From: CAZGUH01 sp964529005
Lineage (GTDB): Bacteria > Actinomycetota > Acidimicrobiia > Acidimicrobiales > Ilumatobacteraceae
NCBI GenBank assembly: GCA_964529005.1
Contig: CAZGUH010000025.1
Location: forward strand, 1 to 59,639
DNA length: 59,639 nucleotides
Direction of reading: 5' to 3'
Notes under the pieces: generated by a model
Seen by the model: only the letters and a program-made list of their open reading frames with translations
Databases searched by the model: none
Told to the model about the DNA's origin: nothing
Program-made: the position numbers and the translations under genes
In this document: piece by piece, positions 54,228 to 59,639 of the stretch
Numbering within the stretch: position 1 is the first letter of the stretch
How the letters are laid out: every line of letters begins with the position of its first letter

Positions 54228-54257
54228 TTGATTGGAATAGTCGACTTTCGGTAGTGT
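54228..54257 (+). promoter_or_regulatory. Promoter and operator region of the sulfate transporter operon
   Basis: TTGATT (54228-54233) and TAGTGT (54252-54257) with 18 bases between them form a plausible housekeeping promoter. An AT-rich patch just upstream holds inverted arms AACTT and AAGTT (54209-54229), the kind of site an Rrf2 dimer could use. This AT-rich stretch is unusual in the window. Confidence 0.55.
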
Positions 54258-54266
54258 CCTCTCCTG

Positions 54267-54303
54267 CGCCGTGGAAGGTCCACGGCGACGGCGCGGAAGC
54301 GCC
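54267..54303 (+). promoter_or_regulatory. Two strong hairpins in the cysP leader
   Basis: Hairpin 1 is a perfect 9-bp stem with AGG loop (54267-54287, CGCCGTGGA with TCCACGGCG). Hairpin 2 is GGCGC-GGAA-GCGCC with a GNRA-type loop (54290-54303). They sit between the predicted start of transcription and the cysP ATG at 54322. A cis-acting RNA or attenuator is possible; I do not recognise a known riboswitch. Confidence 0.5.
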
Positions 54304-54321
54304 TCGACGAACAGGACCACG

Positions 54322-55362
54322 ATGAAGTCACCGCTCAGGAAGTTGGTCGCCCTCGCTGTCGTCGGCCTGGTGGGCATGACGGCGTGCGGCGACGACGAGG
54401 AGCCTGCCGGCGGCGAGCCCGGCCAGCGGACCGACAACGTCATCAACATCGTCGGCTTCGCCGTCCCGGAAGCGGCGAACAAGGCGATCGCCGAGGCGTG
54501 GGCCAAGACGCCCGAGGGTCAAGGAGTCGATTTCAAGACGTCCTACGGAGCGTCAGGCGAGCAGAGCCGCGCCGTCGTCGACGGGCTCGATGCCGACTAC
54601 GTCCACTTCTCGGTGACCAGCGACGTCACCCGCCTCGTCGATGCCGGCCTCGTGGCCGACACGTGGGACGACGGCCCGACCAAGGGCGTCGTGTCGTCAT
54701 CGATCGTCGTGTTCGCCGTGCGAGAGGGCAATCGCAAGGGGATCGACTCGTGGGACGACCTGATCCAGCCGGGCGTCGAGATCGTCACGCCGAACCCGGC
54801 GTCGTCGGGCGCCGCGCGGTGGAACGCGCTCGCGGCGTGGGGCCAGGTGATCCGGAACGGCGGCAGCGAGGCCGACGCGGAGGAGTACCTGCGGAAGTTC
54901 TTCGCCAACGTCGTCGCGCTGCCCGGCAGCGGCCGTGACGCCACGACGGCGTTCCTCAGCGGGACCGGCGACGTGCTGATGGCCTACGAGAACGAAGCGA
55001 TCCTCGCCCGCCAGAAGGGCGAGGAGTTCGACTACATCATCCCGGAGACGACGATGCTGATCGAGAACCCGGGCGCGGTGCTGATCGACGCCAACCCGCT
55101 GGCCACCACGTGGCTCGAATTCGTCCTCAGCGCCGAGGGTCAGAAGGAGTTCGCCCGCAAGGGCTTCCGTCCGGTGATCGACGGTGTCGAGTTCGGCGAG
55201 GTCGACGGAGCCCTCGACCCGACCAACCCCTATCCGGCGGTGACGAACCTGATCACGGTGGCGGACGACTTCGAAAGCTGGAGCGCTCTGTCGAAGAAGT
55301 TCTTCGACGAGACCGACGGCATCGTCACCAAGATCATCCTCGATTCCGGGAAGGGCGGATGA
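54322..55362 (+). CDS. cysP: Sulfate-binding lipoprotein of ABC transporter
   Basis: A 346-residue substrate-binding protein. The signal ends in lipobox GMTAC, so it is tethered to the membrane. Sbp/CysP features follow: INIVGFAVPEAANKAIAEAW, DFKTSYGASGEQSRAVVDGL (sulfate-loop region), ADYVHFSVTSDVTRLVDAGL, VEIVTPNPASSGAARWNALA and NPYPAVTNLITVADDFESWS. First gene of cysP-cysT-cysW-cysA, overlapping cysT by ATGA. Thiosulfate or another oxyanion is possible as ligand. Confidence 0.93.
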   Translation: MKSPLRKLVALAVVGLVGMTACGDDEEPAGGEPGQRTDNVINIVGFAVPEAANKAIAEAWAKTPEGQGVDFKTSYGASGEQSRAVVDGLDADYVHFSVTSDVTRLVDAGLVADTWDDGPTKGVVSSSIVVFAVREGNRKGIDSWDDLIQPGVEIVTPNPASSGAARWNALAAWGQVIRNGGSEADAEEYLRKFFANVVALPGSGRDATTAFLSGTGDVLMAYENEAILARQKGEEFDYIIPETTMLIENPGAVLIDANPLATTWLEFVLSAEGQKEFARKGFRPVIDGVEFGEVDGALDPTNPYPAVTNLITVADDFESWSALSKKFFDETDGIVTKIILDSGKGG

Positions 55363-56204
55363 CCGCCACATCCTCGACGGTGAGCAGTCCCCGAGTCTCC
55401 CGGCGCGCCTGGCGCGCCGGGACGCTCGGCCGCGTTTCCGGGTTGGGTCTCGGCATCTCGATGCTGTGGCTCAGCGTGCTCGTCATCATCCCGCTCACCG
55501 CCGTCGTGGTCACCTCCGCCGAAGGCGGCTGGGCCACCTTCTGGGACTCGATCTCCAATCGGCAGACCGCTGCCGCCATCCGTCTCACCGTCGGCGCCGC
55601 CGTCTTGGTGACCCTCGTGAACGTCGTCATGGGCACCGCGATCGCGTGGGTGCTCGTGCGCGATCAGTTCTTCGGCAAGCGCGCGCTCGACGTGCTGATC
55701 GACATTCCGTTCGCGCTGCCGACCATCGTGGCGGGTCTGGTGCTGCTGTCGCTGTACGGGCCGAAGAGCCCGATCGACGTGAACATCGCCAACACCCGGC
55801 CAGCGGTCGTCGTGGCGTTCCTGTTCGTCACGATGCCGTTCGTCGTTCGCACCGTCCAACCGGTCCTCTCCGAGCTCGACCGCGACGCCGAGGAGGCAGC
55901 GGCCTCGCTGGGCGCCAGCCGCTTCACGACGTTCCGCCGCATCGTCCTGCCCGCGCTGACCCCCGCCATCACGTCCGGCGCCGCCCTGTCGTTCGCTCGG
56001 GCGGTCAGCGAGTACGGCTCGCTCGTGCTGCTGTCGGGCAACCTGCCGCTGCGCACCGAGGTGACGTCGGTGCGAATCCTGAGCAGCATCGAGAACGACA
56101 ACAGGGCGGGCGCGGCGGCGGTCGCCGCGATCCTGTTGGCGATCTCGCTGCTCGTTATCGTCACCCTCGACGTCATCCAGCGACGGGTGGCACGACGTGG
56201 CTGA
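55359..56204 (+). CDS. cysT: Sulfate ABC transporter permease CysT
   Basis: A 281-residue permease with about six membrane helices. The EAA loop, which contacts the ATPase, is in AEEAAASLGASRFTTFRRIV with LPALTPAITSGAALSFARAV. IDIPFALPTIVAGLVLLSLY and AVSEYGSLVLLSGNLPLRTE are typical of CysT/CysU. ATG 55359 overlaps the cysP stop by 4 bases. It pairs with CysW to form the channel. Confidence 0.94.
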   Translation: MTATSSTVSSPRVSRRAWRAGTLGRVSGLGLGISMLWLSVLVIIPLTAVVVTSAEGGWATFWDSISNRQTAAAIRLTVGAAVLVTLVNVVMGTAIAWVLVRDQFFGKRALDVLIDIPFALPTIVAGLVLLSLYGPKSPIDVNIANTRPAVVVAFLFVTMPFVVRTVQPVLSELDRDAEEAAASLGASRFTTFRRIVLPALTPAITSGAALSFARAVSEYGSLVLLSGNLPLRTEVTSVRILSSIENDNRAGAAAVAAILLAISLLVIVTLDVIQRRVARRG

Positions 56205-57081
56205 GCCGACGGTGAGCCTCGCGGAGCCCCCCGTCGCTCCTGCGCACGACCCGGTGCCGTTCGCAATCCGCCGGCGGCCGCGACGACGGAGCGTCTTCCG
56301 GTATGCGTTGCGCTTCGTCGTGATCGCCTACCTCTTCTTCCTCGTCGCCTGGCCGGTGTCGTTGGTCGCCAAGAACGCGTTCGCTGACGGTTTCTCCGAC
56401 CTGCGGGCGATCCTCGAAGACTCCGACGTGCGCCAGGCCCTCTGGATGACGGTTCGCGTCGCGATCATCTCGGTGGCCGTCAACACCGTGTTCGGTGTCG
56501 GCGTGTCGATCCTGCTGGTGCGCTACACGTTCCCTGGGCGCCGGGTGTTGAACGCGCTGCTCGACGTGCCCCTGTCGGTCTCCCCCGTCGTCGTCGGTCT
56601 CGCCCTTGTGCTGGTCTACGGCGGGCGGGACGGCTGGTTCGGCCCGACGCTGGAGGACTGGGGCTTCCAGGTGATCTTCTCGACCCCCGGCATCATCCTG
56701 GCGACGGTGTTCGTCTCGCTGCCGCTGGTGATCCGCGAGGTCGTGCCGGTCCTGGAGGAGGTGGGCTTCGAGCAGGAGCAGGCCGCGTTCAGCCTCGGGG
56801 CGAGCTCGTGGCAGACGTTCCGGCGCATCACCCTTCCCACGATCAAATGGGCCGTGATCTACGGCGTCGTGCTGACGCTGGCCCGCTCGCTCGGTGAGTT
56901 CGGAGCGGTGAAGATCGTCTCCGGCAACGTCCTCGGCGAGACGCGCACGGCCACTCTCGTCGTCGAGGAGAAGTACCTCAACTTCGACCGCGGCGGCGCC
57001 TACGCGACGGCGTTCCTGCTGGCTCTCGTGTCCGTCGCGTGCATCGTCGTCGTGTCGATCATCCGCCCCAAGGAGAAGTAG
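56197..57081 (+). CDS. cysW: Sulfate ABC transporter permease CysW
   Basis: A 294-residue permease. The EAA loop is in EQEQAAFSLGASSWQTFRRI with TLPTIKWAVIYGVVLTLARS. DVPLSVSPVVVGLALVLVYG, then GREG-like GGRDGWFGP, and SLGEFGAVKIVSGNVLGETR match CysW. GTG 56197 overlaps the cysT stop by 8 bases. About six membrane helices. With CysT it forms the sulfate channel powered by CysA. Confidence 0.94.
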   Translation: MAEPTVSLAEPPVAPAHDPVPFAIRRRPRRRSVFRYALRFVVIAYLFFLVAWPVSLVAKNAFADGFSDLRAILEDSDVRQALWMTVRVAIISVAVNTVFGVGVSILLVRYTFPGRRVLNALLDVPLSVSPVVVGLALVLVYGGRDGWFGPTLEDWGFQVIFSTPGIILATVFVSLPLVIREVVPVLEEVGFEQEQAAFSLGASSWQTFRRITLPTIKWAVIYGVVLTLARSLGEFGAVKIVSGNVLGETRTATLVVEEKYLNFDRGGAYATAFLLALVSVACIVVVSIIRPKEK

Positions 57082-57089
57082 GACCTGTC

Positions 57090-58091
57090 ATGAGCATCGA
57101 GGTGGAGCACGTCGGCAAGCGCTTCGGCGACTTCGTGGCGCTGAACGACGTGTCGGTGAACATCCCAACCGGTCAGCTGACAGCCCTTCTCGGCCCGAGC
57201 GGGGGCGGCAAGTCGACGCTTCTGCGCATCATCGCCGGACTCGAGCACGCCGACACAGGGACCATCCGCATCGAGGGGACCGACGCCACGCACCTGTCCC
57301 CGCAGCGGCGAAACGTGGGCTTCGTGTTCCAGCACTACGCGGCCTTCAAGCACATGTCGGTGCGGCGCAACGTGGCCTTCGGACTCGAGATCCGCAAGCG
57401 GCCGAAGGGCGAGATCCGCAAGCGGGTCGACGAGCTGCTCGAGCTGGTGCACCTGGAGGCGTTCGCCGACCGGCTGCCGTCGCAGCTGTCCGGAGGCCAG
57501 CGCCAGCGCATGGCGCTCGCTCGCGCGCTCGCGGTGGAGCCATCCGTGCTGCTCCTCGATGAGCCGTTCGGCGCCCTCGATGCCAAGGTGCGCAAGGAGC
57601 TGCGCGACTGGCTGCGGCGGCTGCACGACGAGGTCCACGTCACCACCGTGTTCGTCACCCACGATCAGGAGGAGGCGCTCGAGGTCGCCGACGAGATCGT
57701 GGTGATCAACGAGGGTCGGGTCGAGCAGATCGGCCCGCCCGACGAGCTGTACGACAAGCCGGCGAACGACTTCGTGATGAAGTTCCTCGGGCCGGTGACC
57801 GTGCTCGGCGAGACTCTGGTGCGGCCGCATGACCTCGAACTGCACACGAACGATCCTGGAGGTGGCGCTCGTGTCGGCCACATCGCTCGGGTGAACCGCA
57901 TCGGCTTCGAAGTGCGGGTCGACGTGGCGGTCGACGATCAAAACACCGTCGTCAACCTCACGCGCACGCAGTTCCAGGCGCTCCACGTCGATGCTGGCTC
58001 GGTGGTGTGGGTGCGCCCGACAGCGGGAGCGCCCACGATCGTGTCGCACGGCACCATCCATGCAGGAGACCCTGCGCTGACGGCCGTCTGA
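57090..58091 (+). CDS. cysA: Sulfate ABC transporter ATPase CysA
   Basis: A 333-residue ATPase. Walker A is LLGPSGGGKSTLLRIIAGLE, Q-loop VGFVFQHYAAFKHMSVRRNV, signature QLSGGQRQRMALARALAVEP, Walker B VLLLDEPFGALDAKVRKELR, H-loop VFVTHDQEEALEVADEIVVI. The C-terminal part has the CysA features LGPVTVLGETLVRPHDLELH and a regulatory beta domain. ATG 57090 lies 9 bases after the cysW stop. GCCC-TTC-GGGC just after the stop may be a weak terminator. Confidence 0.96.
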   Translation: MSIEVEHVGKRFGDFVALNDVSVNIPTGQLTALLGPSGGGKSTLLRIIAGLEHADTGTIRIEGTDATHLSPQRRNVGFVFQHYAAFKHMSVRRNVAFGLEIRKRPKGEIRKRVDELLELVHLEAFADRLPSQLSGGQRQRMALARALAVEPSVLLLDEPFGALDAKVRKELRDWLRRLHDEVHVTTVFVTHDQEEALEVADEIVVINEGRVEQIGPPDELYDKPANDFVMKFLGPVTVLGETLVRPHDLELHTNDPGGGARVGHIARVNRIGFEVRVDVAVDDQNTVVNLTRTQFQALHVDAGSVVWVRPTAGAPTIVSHGTIHAGDPALTAV

Positions 58092-58094
58092 CGG

Positions 58095-58149
58095 GGCGCC
58101 CTTCGGGCTAACCTGCTGCCCGACCGGGGAGTGGCGCAGCTGGGAGCGC
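58095..58149 (+). repeat. 55-base exact duplicate before the N run
   Basis: Bases 58095-58149 are identical to 58250-58304. They comprise a small GCCC-TTC-GGGC hairpin and the first 25 bases of tRNA-Pro (58125-58149). The copy stops exactly at the N run, so it is probably the overlap between two contig ends rather than a biological duplication. Confidence 0.85.
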
Positions 58150-58249
58150 NNNNNNNNNNNNNNNNNNNNNNNNNNNNNNNNNNNNNNNNNNNNNNNNNNN
58201 NNNNNNNNNNNNNNNNNNNNNNNNNNNNNNNNNNNNNNNNNNNNNNNNN
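58150..58249. other. Assembly gap of 100 N
   Basis: Exactly 100 undetermined bases, a conventional placeholder length. Both sides carry the same 55 bases, so the true gap may be zero or negative. Any gene content here cannot be judged. Confidence 0.95.
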
Positions 58250-58279
58250 GGCGCCCTTCGGGCTAACCTGCTGCCCGAC

Positions 58280-58352
58280 CGGGGAGTGGCGCAGCTGGGA
58301 GCGCACCTGCTTTGGGTGCAGGAGGTCGGGAGTTCAAATCTCCCCTCCCCGA
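58280..58352 (+). tRNA. tRNA-Pro(TGG)
   Basis: Acceptor CGGGGAG pairs with CTCCCCG, D arm GCGC...GCGC, anticodon stem CCTGC/GCAGG around loop TTTGGGT (anticodon TGG, with the G37 typical of proline tRNAs), T arm GGGAG-TTCAAAT-CTCCC, discriminator A. CCA is not encoded. The C1-G72 pair is characteristic of bacterial tRNA-Pro. Downstream genes look like an island, so it may serve as an integration target. Confidence 0.96.
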
Positions 58353-58384
58353 CTGGTCTGAGCACGAGTGATGCTGTTCACCTC

Positions 58385-58404
58385 CATCGCGCGATTGCGC
58401 GATG
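58385..58404. repeat. Perfect 8-bp hairpin overlapping the next start codon
   Basis: CATCGCGCGATTGCGCGATG folds as an 8-bp stem with a GATT loop. The last ATG (58402) is the only available start of the excisionase-like frame, so the hairpin would hide that start in mRNA. It may instead be the tRNA-Pro terminator or a footprint of recombination. Confidence 0.55.
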
Positions 58405-58635
58405 TATCAGGCACTTGCTAGCGACGACGAGCCCGGCCTTCCGGTCGTGCGGATCGGCAAGCAACTCCGGATTCCCCGGCACAAGCTCGAGGACGTTCTT
58501 GGCGGGCCGATCACTTGGCCGATCGCCATCGACGTGACCACCGTCGAGCCATCAGACTCCGGCGCCGCTCCGCCGTCGGATCGCCCTCGCCGTTCGTCGC
58601 GCCCGATCCGTCAAGCGCGCTTGTTCGAGGCATAA
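58402..58635 (+). pseudogene. Excisionase/HTH-like protein, 5'-truncated
   Basis: A 77-residue frame starting MYQALASDDEPGLPVVRIGK then QLRIPRHKLEDVLGGPITWP. This matches the second half of an excisionase-type MerR-like HTH (LPVVRIGKxLRIPR), but the usual first helix and turn are missing, and a stop lies ten codons upstream in frame. The rest is a Pro/Ser/Arg-rich tail. It follows tRNA-Pro, as excisionase remnants of integrated elements often do. A small intact protein cannot be ruled out. Confidence 0.55.
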
Positions 58636-58698
58636 GTCCAGAACTCCACATCACACCGGATTCCGGGTCGGTCGTCGACGACCGGGGCTGCTCTCAGG

Positions 58699-59031
58699 TC
58701 ATGACATGTCGAACGACTCCAGCAGCCGGCTCGTCGCCGCAACCAGCGGAGGCAGATCATGCTCGACGGTGGCCGTCACGATCGCGTGGTCAGTGTCGAA
58801 GTAGCGATGGGCCAGACGGTCGCGCATGCCAGCCACGTCCTGCCACGGCACGCTCGGCTCCACAGCCAACAGGGCCGCGTCCATGGCCTTGACGGCTTCT
58901 CCGATCTCGATCAGGCGCACTCGCACGGCGTCGAAGACCAGCCCATCGTGAAGCGTCCCGCGATCAAGATGGGCCCTGATCGCTGCGGCGGCCGCGAGGA
59001 TGTCGGCGAGCCGCTGGGGGTCGTCTCTCAC
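58699..59031 (-). CDS. hepT: HepT-like HEPN ribonuclease toxin
   Basis: A 110-residue helical protein of the HepT/DUF86 group. The HEPN active motif R-x4-H is in MRDRLAHRYFDTDHAIV near residue 70. VFDAVRVRLIEIGEAVKAMD and LPPLVAATSRLLESF are usual family helices. HepT toxins cleave RNA and are neutralised by MntA-mediated AMPylation of a tyrosine near the active site; RYFDTD carries such a Tyr. The start overlaps the stop of the antitoxin gene by 4 bases. Confidence 0.9.
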   Translation of the reverse strand: MRDDPQRLADILAAAAAIRAHLDRGTLHDGLVFDAVRVRLIEIGEAVKAMDAALLAVEPSVPWQDVAGMRDRLAHRYFDTDHAIVTATVEHDLPPLVAATSRLLESFDMS

Positions 59032-59558
59032 AACGCGATCGCTTCCGCCAAGGCCTTCACCGCGACTCCGCGTTTGAGGCTCGCCGCCGGCACGACGTCG
59101 ACCGGACGACCCACGATCGACGCGATCTCACGTTCCAGCCCGATGAGGCCCACGAGTCCAACGTCGTCGGCAAGATCGACGAGGAGGTCGACGTCGCTGG
59201 CCTCGGTGTCGTCGCCGCGCGCCACGCTCCCGAAGACGCGCACGTTCCTCGCCCCGTGCTGTTCGGCCGCAGAGATGATCGCCCTCCGGCGCCGGCGCAA
59301 GCGCCGGCCCATCGGCGTGTCCGGCAACCCGCGGCACGCGCGTGAATCTGATCCAGCGAGCAAGCCGACGGACAACTCGTGGCCGGACGCCTCGACCAGC
59401 TTCCTCAGCATCGACAAGCCGGGTTCGCGACGACCGCTCTCGTACGCGCTGATCACTGGTTGAGCGACGTGGGCGCGACGCGCGAGTTCGGCCTGCGACA
59501 ACCCTGCGCGCTGCCGGGCCTCACGGATGACCGCCCCAGCCGACTCAACCATGACCAC
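59028..59558 (-). CDS. mntA: XRE-MntA fusion antitoxin
   Basis: A 176-residue protein. Residues about 6-62 are an XRE-type helix-turn-helix (GAVIREARQRAGLSQAELAR, AHVAQPVISAYESGRREPGL). Residues about 85-176 are a minimal nucleotidyltransferase, with GSVARGDDTEASDVDLLVDL giving the GSx10DxD motif of MntA antitoxins. MntA AMPylates the HepT toxin; the added DNA-binding domain suggests it also represses the operon. TTATAA lies just upstream of its start (about 59562-59567), in the last 81 bases of the window, which hold no other gene. Confidence 0.88.
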   Translation of the reverse strand: MVMVESAGAVIREARQRAGLSQAELARRAHVAQPVISAYESGRREPGLSMLRKLVEASGHELSVGLLAGSDSRACRGLPDTPMGRRLRRRRRAIISAAEQHGARNVRVFGSVARGDDTEASDVDLLVDLADDVGLVGLIGLEREIASIVGRPVDVVPAASLKRGVAVKALAEAIAL

Positions 59559-59639
59559 ACCTTATAACGGATCGTCTATTGGCAAGCAACGCCCTTCACC
59601 GACTGGTTCCTCCATTCGGACCCGCCCGTCGCACTAACC

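Noticed and set aside
58095..58149. A second tRNA-Pro gene or an att duplication before the N run
   Set aside because: Only the first 25 tRNA bases are present, the copy includes upstream flank and ends exactly at the Ns; tRNA att sites normally use the 3' end. A contig overlap explains it better.

Overview
The window is high-GC DNA with dense coding on both strands and many GTG starts. Gene content points to an actinobacterium, most likely class Acidimicrobiia: a PurS-PurL fusion, SURF1, the radical-SAM/DUF2344/RNase E cluster beside mreBCD-mrdA-rodA, and folC-clpX-clpP-tig. The class call rests on remembered gene neighbourhoods, not on a phylogeny. A run of 100 N at 58150-58249 lies between two exact 55-base copies, which suggests a scaffold from a metagenome or draft assembly.

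Bases 1-5557 are a tRNA-Gly(GCC) integration hotspot. An intact tyrosine integrase (4179-5360) sits beside the tRNA. An exact 49-base copy of the tRNA 3' half lies at 586-634, so 586-5528 is an integrated element of about 4.9 kb. Beyond the far copy is a decayed integrase of the same type (57-459), the remains of a second, tandem element. The cargo is a nucleotidyltransferase with a 59-residue partner, and a 676-residue GNAT-PIN-GNAT-ASCH protein whose gene overlaps that of a stand-alone ASCH protein. This cargo is the best candidate for an undescribed defence or toxin-like system.

Bases 5.7-11.4 kb hold small conserved and housekeeping genes: two small proteins, a membrane protein, metX, DUF4262, SURF1 and a histidine phosphatase. 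Bases 11.4-24.3 kb are a purine block: purSL, purQ, purC, a class II (animal-type) purE, purF and a purD-purM fusion in one operon, then purN and guaB. purSL and purN share an identical 15-base palindromic motif at the same distance from a presumed -10, and both look leaderless. An ECF sigma/anti-sigma pair with a recognisable autoregulatory promoter lies between purDM and purN.

Bases 24.4-31.4 kb carry a MoxR ATPase/VWA pair, a TerB-AAA ATPase, a membrane coiled-coil protein, murJ and pspA. Bases 31.5-35.6 kb hold proB, obgE, dgt, rpmA and rplU. Two exported proteins interrupt the usual rplU-rne order (35.7-37.2 kb). RNase E/G, a DUF2344 protein, a radical SAM protein and the rod-shape/elongasome operon rodA-mrdA-mreD-mreC-mreB follow (37.2-48.0 kb), then ndk, a large intergenic palindrome, folC, clpX, clpP and tig (to 53.3 kb).

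Bases 53.4-58.1 kb are a small conserved protein, an Rrf2 regulator and a sulfate ABC transporter operon (cysP-T-W-A) with a promoter and two strong leader hairpins. The window ends with tRNA-Pro(TGG), an excisionase-like remnant and a HepT/MntA toxin-antitoxin pair whose antitoxin is fused to an XRE DNA-binding domain, probably the edge of another island.
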